Of a stretch of DNA of 64,000 bases, positions 12,601 to 24,000 are shown one piece after another. The position numbers were made by a program, and so were the translations under genes. Position 1 is the first letter of the stretch; each line of letters starts with the position of its first letter. The notes under the pieces are model-generated. The model did not search any database. It saw nothing but the letters and a program-made list of their open reading frames with translations, and was not told the DNA's origin. Source of the DNA: Branchiostoma floridae (lineage: Eukaryota; Chordata; Leptocardii; Amphioxiformes; Branchiostomatidae). The stretch is taken from positions 8,777,766 to 8,841,765 of the forward strand of contig NC_049994.1 in NCBI RefSeq assembly GCF_000003815.2. Direction: 5' to 3'.

Positions 12601-15600
12601 AAAGCTGACAAGAATTTTTTTTTCCACATGCCTTTCTGGTTGTTTTGAGTTCTCTCCATTGTGACATGTCTTCTGTGACCCATATGACTGGTTCCCTGGT
12701 GTCACCTGATAACGTGCTGTTGTACGGCAGACGTACAGTGACAGGTTTGAGGAAGGTTGTTCCTTGTGGGCCCAGCTCAATGATGTCACTCACTAACATG
12801 TCTCCATCCCTAAGAGACAGTGTGACGTCATTGGGGTCGATGATCCGACAAGTGATCACTGTTTGCATGGTAACGGCTCCAGGTGGCACACTGACGATAC
12901 AGGACGTGGTTTGTAGTTCACCTCCTTCTGCACCAATGCTGAGGCTGTCACCTCCTTCTGCACCAATGCTGAGGTTGTCACCTCCTTCTGCACCAATGTT
13001 GAGGCTGTCACCTCCTTCTGCACCAATGCTGAGGTTGTCACCTCCTTCTGCACCAATGCTGAGGCTGTCACCTCCTTCTGCACCAATGCTGAGGCTGTCA
13101 CCTCCTTCTGCACCAATGCTGAGGTTGTCACCTCCTTCTGCACCAATGCTGAGGCTGTCACCTCCTTCTGCACCAATGCTGAGGCTGTCACCTCCTTCTG
13201 CACCAATGCTGAGGTTGTCACCTCCTTCTGCACCAATGCTGAGGTTGTCACCTCCTTCTGCACCGATGCTGAGGTTGTCACCTCCTTCTGCACCAATGCT
13301 GATGTTGTCACCTCCTTCTGCACCAATGCTGAGGTTGTCACCTCCTTCTGCACCAATGCTGAGGCTGTCACCTCCTTCTGCACCAATGCTGAGGTTGTCA
13401 CCTCCTTCTGCACCAATGCTGAGGCTGTCACCTCCTTCTGCACCAATGCTGAGGCTGTCACCTCCTTCTGCACCAATGCTGAGGCTGTCACCTCCTTCTG
13501 CACCAATGCTGAGGCTGTCACCTCCTTCTGCACCAATGCTGAGGCTGTCACCTCCTTCTGCACCAATGTTGAGGCTGTCACCTCCTTCTGCACCAATGCT
13601 GAGGCTGTCACCTCCTTCTGCACCAATGCTGAGGCTGTCACCTCCTTCTGCACCAATGTTGAGGCTGTAATGGTTGTGACTGAAGTCAGTACTTAAACTT
13701 AGTATGTTTAGAAAAACAAAATAAAATCATTCTTGATGGCTTTCATACATTGTCAAAAATGTATGTGTTATGATTCTTGTCCTCAGTTATCGTTTATTTT
13801 GTTCTATTGTACAAATGTACATTTGTGCAGTACTTTTAAAAAGACTTTGAATGTTGATTTTAAAAATACATCCGAGACCAGTGCTCAAGAATATCAAAAG
13901 CTTATGTATTCGACCTACCTCTTTATCAGTTGTTGCGACAGGGATGAGACTTCTTCTGGAGTAATTTCTGAATGTGATTTAGGTGCCTTGCCATCCTACA
14001 AAAAAGCAGTTGTTAGTAATTAACAATTTGTAAAAATTGATTTGATAGTGTTTAATATTACGAAATACGGATTGAAATTAATTAAAAAAAAAAACAATTT
14101 ATGTTATGGAGTTTTTCAATCTGTAATAGGTATTAGGTTGAAACAAGGTTTAAGACCTTCTTGGTTGAAATTTTGATTCAACCCCAGACCTATGATATAT
14201 GTAGTCAGGCCATACAGAGTAAGCAAATGCACCCTGAAAGTTGTAATATATGATAACATTCCAAACCTTATCGTCCACCAGTGTCCCAGGCTTAAGGAAT
14301 TCAGCAATACCATAATGTTCTCTCAAAATGGCCATACGAAATGGGGTGACTCCATACTGTAACAACAGGGAAACAAAGTAGGCATCACAAAGCACTAAAT
14401 ATCTAGATCCTTATGTATACTGAAATTTGCACGTTAAATTATCCTTTTCCATATTTCACTCCATACCACAGGGGGGAGTGAAAAATACTGCTTTGTATTG
14501 CTGTATAAACAAACTGTCTTCATCAATTCATTCAATCAATCTATTATTCATCTTTTTTCATTCATTTTATAAATACTACAACCTTTCCAACAACAATATT
14601 ATCTACATGCCATACCTTATTTTTGCTGTCCACCAGTGCTCCAGCATTAAGGAGTAGTTCAGCAACTCCCATATTCCCCGACTCAGCTGCCATGTGAAGT
14701 GGGGTGTCACAATACTGTAAACAAATAGAGTAAAGTCAGCCTGACATACTTTATGACAGGTCTGCCATTGTATCTCTCATCATAAACATGTACAGATAAC
14801 ATCAAAAGAATTGTCACTCATGCCTGGTGTACACCAAGCAGTACCTTATTCCGGCTGTCCATCTGTGCTCCAGCCTGAATGAGGAGTTCAGCAACACCAA
14901 CATGTCCACTCTCAGCTGCCAAGTGAAGTAGGGAGCACTGTTGCTATAACAATGTGACAAAGAGTCCAAGTCATTACCTCATTACCTACATTTTTAGAAG
15001 CATTTTTCGATGTGTGTGTGTCTGTGTGTGTGTGTCTGTATGTGTGTGCCTGTTTTTCATAACGCCATTTTGATTTGATCATATAGATGACATCCTCTGG
15101 GAAGCCCAAAACTGATGCGAGCGCACAAATAAAACAAAATTTGACCAAAAAAAGTTGCCTTTAGTATGAAATCTAAGTGGCAAGGTTGGACATGGGACTA
15201 AACACAAATAGTAATATTTGGTATACCAACAATAAAGTGTAGGGACCGATACATTGTATTGTAAAAATCAGCTGAACGGGTTTCGCCAATTAGAAAACGG
15301 ACACACTATATCGGCAGTCGATTTGGCGCTCAGCAAGCCAACAAAATAACAAGAGCGAAGTCAAGTTGAGTTTACAGTCATTTCTACCAAGTTTCTACAG
15401 TCAAAGGTAGAGAGGTAGCTAGCCTTGATTACATGAAGATAGGATCTTAAAACACCAATGGGAGTTGGATATTCCATCAAATAGATTCCTTTGTAGGACC
15501 CTTGTTTCGAGTATTGCCTGCCCAATCACAAGTTTTCAAAGAGAATCATGTTCAGGTCCGGACCTGGACCCTATCCTCAGGACCTGAACCAGCCCTGTAC

Positions 15601-17158
15601 CTGAATTTTTTGTACTGATACCCACCCCTACCAACAATAGATTTTTCAGTTTTGCACTTTCACATCTTATTCTTTGACTTAATTTTTACTTTGGCATTCT
15701 ATGACATTAGTATCTGTTTTCCGATACTTTTTTTCAATCTACGGCATAAATGTGCTCATTCTACAGCTGTTTTGTACGATTTGCAGTAATTGCTTTTTAT
15801 TGTGGAAACAGCCGAAAAGTGATGCGCATGTCATCCATATAATGTCCATGTCGTCCATTACACATGTAATCAAATCAACATGGCCTAAAGATAACTCAAG
15901 AATGGCTGAAAGGTTTTGTTTGTATTGAAACATCATCCAAATTCAGGCATTTTCTCCCTTTGACAAATTTGACCCCAGTAACAATTTGACATGACACTAT
16001 TCAACTTGGTAAGGATCAGAGGACTGATCAAAAGTGCTTGTTGGTAAGTGCTTCATTTTGTGTATGGAAGTTTAAAATTGCAACATAATTTGACATTTGC
16101 CTTTACCACTGGAGACACAGAATTCAATTTCAATTGAGTTAAATGCAATCTAAATAATATAATTTATATAATTTTTTTGCAATAGAACTAGAGGTTTGTC
16201 AGTACTTACAAGTACTAGTTTACAGTTTACGTCCATTCCATATTGAAGCAATTGCGATACACGAGCCACATCACCATTGCAGACTGCATCAACAAGTTCC
16301 TGAAATTTAAAAAAATCAAGCTTTGTAGACAAAGATAATATGCAATAATCCATGCCACACATACAACACATGTCGTAAAGGCTAACATAAGTCATGATAC
16401 TAAAGGGTGGCAATTAATATCGGTTCAGTGAGGTGGCAGTAAAATTGGGGCATTGGTAACACAAAGGAGTAGAAATAAGTGACTCTAGTGTCCTTTAAAA
16501 ACACCATGATTATATCATTTCCTGCAGTATCTGACTCTTGTTACATGTACTTTCTATTTAGAATGAACAAGTTAGTCACTTTGTCAATATTTTCTCCCAA
16601 AGCAGTCTCACAGACTAGTCTATTGTGAATCGGTCAAATGACCGTATCGCACTGAATGTGATTCGGTCATTTGATATACTAAGAAGTGTCAAGTTTCATA
16701 AGTTCAATGCTCGGAGACGTTGAATGAACAAAAGAACAATAAAAAACCTTAAGTATTTGTACCATTTTCAAGTAATACATTTTAGCAGATTTATCTTTTC
16801 TAGTTTCAAGTTGGTTCATAATTATCATACATGCAGACTGCTCAAACATCATTTGCTGGAGGTTTTAAGGTGTATGATAATCATCAGGATGGAAATGCTC
16901 ATGTAACTGCTGATGCCAACCTTTGCACGTATTTGACTAGGAATCCCAAATCAATACGTGGTATACACATAGGCAAGCGTATAGGTAGTTAAACACAAGG
17001 AATGAAAAACTAGTTCAGCTGTTAAAGTTTGTTGTATGATTTGGACATCAATGGCTACAAAAAAACAGGCCTACAGTCGCAAGAAATTTTGCTAGGCTAT
17101 TCAAAGTAAATGCCATACTAGTTTTACACTTTACCTTTTCAGCGACCACAGAGGACAT
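9642..17158 (-). CDS. ANK-ZU5-ZU5-UPA-death domain scaffold protein (989 aa, 13 exons)
   Basis: Exons from 5' to 3': 17135-17158, 16210-16299, 14845-14943, 14616-14714, 14267-14356, 13919-13995, 12632-13697, 12321-12503, 11816-12123, 11052-11622, 10570-10636, 9850-10107 and 9642-9679. Phases agree across every junction and the total is 2,970 nt. Four ankyrin repeats (residues 9-134; for example TPLHMAAESG) are coded one per exon. A repeat tract follows (about 171-419), then a ZU5 domain (about 419-515, SVPPGAV and GPQGTTFLKPV), a second ZU5 (516-678, VDHFAIFAVISQ), a UPA-like region (679-869) and a death domain (892-977, DWMDLAHFLGFSW). ZU5-ZU5-UPA-death is the order seen in ankyrins and PIDD1. 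With four ankyrin repeats it is far shorter than ankyrins. It is probably a cytoplasmic adaptor; function is not known. One intron uses a GC donor. Confidence 0.85.
12919..13668 (-). repeat. 30-bp coding minisatellite, about 25 copies, in the death-domain gene
   Basis: A 30-bp unit repeats about 25 times with almost no length change, the main variant being a C/T that swaps Ser and Asn. On the minus strand, in the frame set by the flanking exons, it encodes AEGGDSLSIG or AEGGDNLSIG. This frame runs without a break from the exon start (SLSTDFSHNHYSLNIG) into the ZU5 domain (GGELQTTSC), and the splice phase of the preceding exon selects the same frame. The two other open frames (LVQKEVTASA on minus, SPPSAPMLRL on plus) are by-products. 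Confidence 0.9.
15235..15630. mobile_element. hAT-like non-autonomous element, about 396 bp
   Basis: CCAACAATA flanks both ends (15226-15234 and 15631-15639), an 8-9-bp target duplication. The right end reads GTACTGATACCCACCCCTA, the inverse of the TAGGGGTGGGTA end of the element at 37622-38053. The left end is more degraded. Inner blocks rich in GGTCC/GGACC (15555-15600) are also shared with that element. It lies in an intron of the ANK-death gene. Confidence 0.65.
15670..15850. repeat. Dispersed repeat shared with 61233-61380
   Basis: TTTTGGCATTCTA(C/T)GACATTAGTA followed by a GTTTTCC...TCC block and a distal ATGCGCATGTCATCC-like block occurs here and again at 61233-61380. The ends of the family are not clear from two copies. 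Confidence 0.5.
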
Positions 17159-17159
17159 C

Positions 17160-18600
17160 TTTGACTTGTAAGGTTCTTTAACACTTTAAAGTTTGCCCTC
17201 AGACACAAATGCAGGTGACAAGAAGCCGGCAGGTATACTGGTAGCTGGGACAAAGTTTTCCTCTAGCTGGCCGCCATTATAGTTCCTCTTTTGGTCACGT
17301 TTGTGTGACCTCATGGTCATGACTATACTTGGACCATTCCAATATGATTTAGTGGGGTGCTGCATTTACGTATTGATGTTCTCAAGTTTCACAATGAGTT
17401 CTTCAAGTATGACTATGTAGTATGATAAGTACCATTTGTTTAAATTGGGATACATTGCATTACTATCCAATTGTTTCATGCAGCAAAATACAGAGAAAGA
17501 GCCAGATACACATTTATTTTAAGTTTAGTGGTGAGTTAGGGGTTTTTGAGTCTTCACTACCTGCTGGACAACTGATAATTTAGTATACACATTTATCGCA
17601 ACATTATTATCATAGCGTCGTGTATGCAGTAGTTATTGATGTATCTTATGATACACTGATATACATTGTATACAGTGTAAAGGCATACAATAAGATATCA
17701 TCTAACGCAACACTAGAACTAATGAGTAACATAAAGATTCCTCTTTGTTGTACTTGTAGGAAGGGGAGGGGGGTGGAGGGTCAGAGACCTTATGACAGAC
17801 TCCCCTGCAATATTGTTACATACATTCCTTCATAAAGAATGCCTGCCAGGTGAAGTCAATCCCTTCAGCATTTTCTCAGATGGACAAGGCCATAGCTGAG
17901 GAGGACATTGTCTATCTCAGCAATCTTGGTTTCTCAAAGTATTTGATGTCCAGGCCTGGTGTATGGGGGAAGAGAAAAGAGAAGTATACTGCTGTAGAAT
18001 ATTCCGATTCATTCTTTCCAAAGATCTTCCTTGGAAATCAGTGACTTGGTTAGCTGAAGGGACCACACAATCTGTAAAAGTGCTGGTGATTGTGCGGCTG
18101 TCAAGATGTCAGACAACTGCAGATGGAGGACAATGGGTCTGAAGCTAGCCTAGAATGGCTGCCACTGGACTGTGAAATTGTAGGACAATGATAGATATAG
18201 TAGAAGCCGCTTAATTGCACACCCCATTTGCCAGTGCATTTTGTTCAATTATCCGAAAGGTGCAACAAAGCGAAGTGATTAAGCTGGACCACACCACAAT
18301 GGGATTTGAGGATTTCGTGCAAATAACAGAAGTGTGCGATTTTCCATTGTGCAATTACATGTAACTGGCTTGTACTGTACTGTAAGTGCATTACGTGGTG
18401 GATACATGCTTCTATGAATATTGTTATCTGTTGCTTTGTTGACTTGATTATGCACTGCTAAGATCATGTTGAGGCTGCCTACCTTAGATTGTATGGCTTG
18501 CTGATACAAACCAAATGATTTTAAGGCCATCTATACCACATTTGGTAAAGCTGGATCTCCCTAACTGAGAACCACAATCTGACCCACGAGGCAGAAAAAC
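17160..18600. other. Spacer between the 5' end of the ANK-death gene and the 3' end of BZW2
   Basis: It contains the presumed promoter side of the ANK-death gene (start codon at 17156-17158, minus). Short open frames near 17620-18044 have no recognisable domain. No RNA gene or clear transposon ends are seen. Confidence 0.4.
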
Positions 18601-18627
18601 AACAGAAACTAAGGCAGTGTGCATATC

Positions 18628-18633
18628 TTTATT
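18628..18633 (-). terminator. Poly(A) signal AATAAA of BZW2
   Basis: AATAAA on the minus strand, about 245 nt past the BZW2 stop codon at 18878-18880. It is the first canonical signal I find downstream. Confidence 0.55.
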
Positions 18634-18877
18634 ATATGTCTTCCACGTCTTCACAAATACTGGGGAGACCGTAAATTAAGACAATGGACAAGTGAACAAA
18701 TTGAGATTAATTATTACAGCCCCCCTGAAACCCACCGAGCCTTTAATTTAAAATCCCCCCCTCATACACCCACACTACTGCACATGGAGCACCAGGACAG
18801 CTGGACAGACAGGTGTGTCCAGGTAAAACAGGTGGGCCCAGGGTACACAGGTGTTCTGGGGTTACACTAGGTGGGCT

Positions 18878-20990
18878 CTAGTCCTCATCTTCCTCCTCTG
18901 ACTCTGTGTGGGGAGAAAACAGAATGACACTTTGTTTTAGTTTGTTGGCAAACTTGGATGTACAAGACTATCAATTATTTTTACACAAAATGATACAATA
19001 ATGTTGTGACAGGATTTTTATAACCAGTTTCCAGCAAACGGCCAAGGACCAAGAAATTAAACTTGTATGACCTAAGCTATGACACAATAATTCTCTTGTC
19101 CTTTTAATGACTCACTAATGCTAACAGTAACACTGTTGTTTTCCCTGTCCAAATGATTTCTCTTTCCAGTCAGTTGTGCCAGATCCAATTTGATATATTC
19201 ACCAGAAATTTTGGATTTGGATCTGTGCAGCTTTTAGCAAGTCACTACAAAATGTACTCCTATGTGGTATAAAATTTCATTGATGTAACGACAACCCCAA
19301 ATTAACCCACCTTCCTCCGCGCTCTGGAGCCACTCCACTAACTCCTTGGTCTGCTCCAGGAACACTGACCGGCCCTTGGAGGAGTGGCCGTCCTTGTGCC
19401 ACTTCAGTATGGCGTCCTCGCTCAAAACGTCCGCTGGAAAGGCAAGTAACAAGGTTCAAGTTTGCGTCTAATTTCTTAACCACACTTCTTTAGCTTTACA
19501 TTCATGACTAAAACGAACAATTCTAAAAAGAAAGGGACTAAAGGATGACAAACTGGGCAAAGAATGTTGAAAGCTTTGAATAGTTTTCTCTTTTCAAATC
19601 TTCTGTAATAACTACTTTCCTACCTTTTTCAACTTTTTGTAGATGTAGTTTCAAACACATCCCATATCAACATTTCCTTTGATAGACATACAACCTTTTG
19701 GTGAAGTGTTTAGCATTCAGTGCGAAGAAACAATCTAATATGTTTAGGATCTCTATAACTATGCCCTCTCAGTACAAGACACAGCCTCAAACAACCCCGA
19801 GTTACTCTAGCAAGTGAGGGAACCTGGTAGGTACCAGGGCCTGCTGGCAACAACACTTGCAAGTCAAGAGAACAACAATCATTCTTTGAATTTTATGTCA
19901 TTTGTATAATTTCAAACCTCTTTTTTGGTTATAGCTCAGGATAGATAAATGTACAGGGCTGTAATCTGCAATTTGAATGAAACCTGCTAGGTGATGCTCA
20001 TGACCAGCAACAAGCTAACCAAACAGAATCCTGCTCAACAAGTTAACCATGCAGAATCCTGCTCACCTTTGTAAAACAGGACAAGTATTTTGTGGAACAC
20101 CTTCATGAACTGGATGTTGTCGTAGCAGTAGTTCTGTATTTTGACCAGAAGGTCCAGCTCCGAGCGCCCCTGGGTGGTGAAGGCTGCCAGCAGAGGGGCG
20201 TAGGCCTGGGGGTGGAGAGAGAACATCATTTAGCAACATTTGTAACAGGTACAGTGTATGGAAACTTGTACCATATCATTGATAACATACTTTTTTGTAC
20301 GTTGATGAAGGTTAGACATCCAGGTAATAGGACACTGACGAAAGACACTGGATAGCTGTCTGAAACGTCTGACCGTTTCCAAAATCATATCCAGCTGCTT
20401 GAGTAACTGCTTTTTTAGCATATTGATAATATCTTACAATTCTAAAGCACCAATCTACTTTATGAATCACAGTAAAGAGAATATGACTCACTCAGAGGCA
20501 TACCTTCTCTCACACTCTTCATACATAATGAAGCATGTCTACAATCAACCCTGCCTTGTTACAGTGAGCATCAGGTCAGAAACTGTGTAGATCGATCAGG
20601 GCTTTAGCCAGCTCGAAATTTTTTTCCGTCAGCCAATTACAATCGTCGCGAAAACCGCGAAAATTAATTAGAAGGACTGAACTGACACCTTGAAAAACGG
20701 GTTTTAATGAGATTATCGTATGCGAAAGGGCGCCGACACACATTGTCAACAATCATAACAATAGCAAAACAAACACTGTGTGGCTTTTACAGCCGTGGAC
20801 GGCGTCCCCAAGCCGCCTGTAGCTTCCACCAAGGATTTTTGTCCGTCAAGGTTGACGGATTGGTTTTAAAATTTTTCCGTCACACGCAGCAAATTTCCGT
20901 CAATTGACGGAAAAAGGGACGCTGGCTAGAACCCTGAGATCGATTGAAGTGGCAAATGGCTCTGCACGCAAGCATACATACACGCACCCA

Positions 20991-21048
<58 letters not shown>

Positions 21049-24000
21049 TCGCGCACACGTTCCCAAGCACATGCACGCACAGTCACCCACACACACGGAC
21101 ACACTGTATGGCGAATCATTACTTGAAGCAGCCCTGGACAGTTGTATCAACAAGAACCGGTAATAGTTTCTATACAATTGTATATATAGAATACAACACG
21201 GTGTATTCCGTATCACCCGAGGTACCAGCCCGACTGCGGGTCGGATCGCACGACGGCCGAAGGCCGGAGGGTGATCCGACCCGCGGGAGGGCTGGGACCG
21301 ACCCATCTGAGAAAACCACTGTTTTGATGCGAAATGCGCCAGAAGTTGAACAAATTTGTTGCCCTCGAAAAAAAAGCGTTGCAACAGTAATGTTCCAACG
21401 TCCGAATCAGGTATTTGAACTTTTGATGGCGCCGTACTCGGCGCACTCGAAACAGTTCGATTTATTCGAATGGAGCCCGTGTGATAAGCCCGGGCCGTAC
21501 GGAAAGTTATCAGCCGGTCCGGAACACCCGTATCGAATGTTTTCGCGTCACAGGTATGACATAAAAAGAGTTACAGGTACTACTGATGACAGACAGTAGA
21601 GAGGTCCCACCTTCAGAAGCCGGATGGCCTGCTCTGCCACCAGATCCTCCTTCTTGTTCCACTCCACAGACTTCATGACAGAAAACCATACCTAGGGTTT
21701 CAAGAAAATCACAAATTAACAAAAATGTAGCCTTTCTTATTTTAAAAAAAATGTTGATAACAGCTAAGAAAGTTGACCACCAGGTATAAAACCATGAAGT
21801 TTGGAGAGTAATATTAAAACAGCTTCTTATCAATTTCTTATGGCAAAAAACAAGCAAATTAAGCTACCTTCCACCCAGACCACCAAGAAATGTAGGACAA
21901 TAACACTTAGCTTTTTTTTTTGGCAAGCTTTCCAAAAAATGAAATTGAAAAGAAAACTTCTAGGGACTCACCAGAACGACCACCTCATGCTCTGCTAGCT
22001 CATTCTTCTTCATGTAGTCCTTCACATAGAGAACAATCTGTACAGGAACACAAGAGCATGCAAACATTAGCACTTCATACTAAGGTTTTCACATGTAGAC
22101 ACACCTACTGGATATGAGTTAAAATTTCTCATCCTATCTCATCTATCCTTAAGTTTAAATATTTGACAGTTAGAGCACCACTGAAGATCCGACAACCAGT
22201 TTTTTCTGCTCTTCTTAGTTTTCTGTTCTTTTTAATGTTTCCCTTAGTGTCATGCCATTCTCTGGCATCATCCATCTCTTCCCTGGACGGTCACTGGAAG
22301 ACGTTTGAGGGACTTTGTAAGATCAAAGAAAGATCACTGGAAGACATATGGGGCTCATTGAAAGATCATTAGAAAACCTTTTGTCTGGAGATCATTGGTA
22401 AGACCTTTATTGAAAATTTAAAAAAAATATCAATACATGACCTAGAAGATCATTTCAAGAATTGGTGATCACTGATAACTTGCTGAAAGACCACCTGACA
22501 CAGTGAGGGATCTGAAAGCACAACAGTTTTGCCTGTGGAATCCTCATTTCAGCAGCTTCTAGTTCAGCTGGTAGGTTGTTAACGAGGGAGGAAGGAACTA
22601 CAGATACTCACAGCAGGAATGCCATTGGCCAGCTTAAGTAGAGATACAAACATGATTGTGACAAAGAACAGGTGTATACAGTACAGTACAGCACAGGAGA
22701 GACAGGGTGAGGACTCCCTAACATGTAAGGGACAGGTTCTATAGTATGCTTAGCACAAGGAGGAGGTAGAACCCTACAAGCTGGTGTACCGCAGCAGAAT
22801 AGCTCGCCTAACAAGTCTGCAAGCTCTATAGGCCATTTGCAGTAGTGATACTGCACCAGCAAATGTACACAGCGTGATTTTGTAGATCAATGTCCGCAGG
22901 CTATTGACTACCAAAGGTTTCTTAAAAATGCTCATCTTTCTGGTGATTTTGAAATTTGGTTGAGGATGGTTAACAAAGTGATTAAATTGTTCATTAGACT
23001 GTTCACAAGATGATTTCAGCCCTGAAAGTTCAGCAGTCTAATATTTAAGTTGACAATGTTTATTTGTTTGTTTACCTCCTTGACGTCGTCCTCGTTGGAA
23101 ATCATGTCCGCCAGTTTCTTCTGCAGCTCCTTCTTGTATGCCACATTCTGTTGTCCCTTCTGTGTAAACAAACAAACAAAAGTAAACAAACAACTCAGTT
23201 GTAACTGAGGTAGCATACAAGAACATGTCAATTGTTTTGCTTTGCTCTTGTGGTAAATTTTAGTGGGATGTAACACAGTAATACATGTTTAGGGTCTCTA
23301 TAACTATGCCCTCTCAGTTCAGGACACAGCCTCAAACAACCCTGAATTACTCTAGCAAGTGAGAAAGGAGGGAACCTGGTACTGGTACCAGGGCCTGCTG
23401 GCAACAACACTTGCAATACTGTCAGAAAACAAAAAATAATCTTTCAAACTAGCGTCACTTCAAGCTTGCTGTCAATATTACTAATGCTAGCAGATTGAGA
23501 TTTGGGTATCACTAAAACACACAAACACAAAAACACACACATACACAACAAAGACAATACTTTACTCCCCAACAAAACAACCTATGAAGTATAAACTAGT
23601 GTCTGCACCTGGAAATCAGCGACTGGCCCGAGACCAGCTGTGCGGAAATGGGACTCCAGGTGCTCCTGAGAACGTTTGTTGGCTGGGAACAGCTCCTGTA
23701 GGTGAAGAAAAAACATTCAGAATTAACTGTCAAATCTTCTTCAATTGATAATCATATTGAACCCAGGGCTGTCTCCAGGACCTGTCATTCCATCCCAGGA
23801 CAGAGATTTGCTTGTTTGGAAGGGGAAAAATTCACCCAGTCTGTCCAGAAAATCTGAACGTCACGACACAAAATGAGCTCCTAAACAATGAGCGTGATGG
23901 AAAAAAAATTAAAGCCGGAGACAGCCCTGACTCAATTATTCACAGCTAAAACTAGAGGTAATAGACTTAAAACAAATTAGTACTGTTCCTAAGAACCTTT

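Noticed and set aside
12919-13668. CRISPR-like array
   Set aside because: Units are contiguous with no spacers, lie inside a eukaryotic coding exon, and no cas genes occur.
12645-13670. Plus-strand frame of 341 codons with SPPSAPMLRL repeats, and minus-strand LVQKEVTASA repeats
   Set aside because: Both are alternative frames of the 30-bp coding repeat. Splice phase and continuity with ZU5 select the AEGGDSLSIG frame.
20904-21599. 231-codon plus-strand frame with HTHTHT tract
   Set aside because: It crosses a CA microsatellite and a GC-rich hairpin inside a BZW2 intron and shows no domain.
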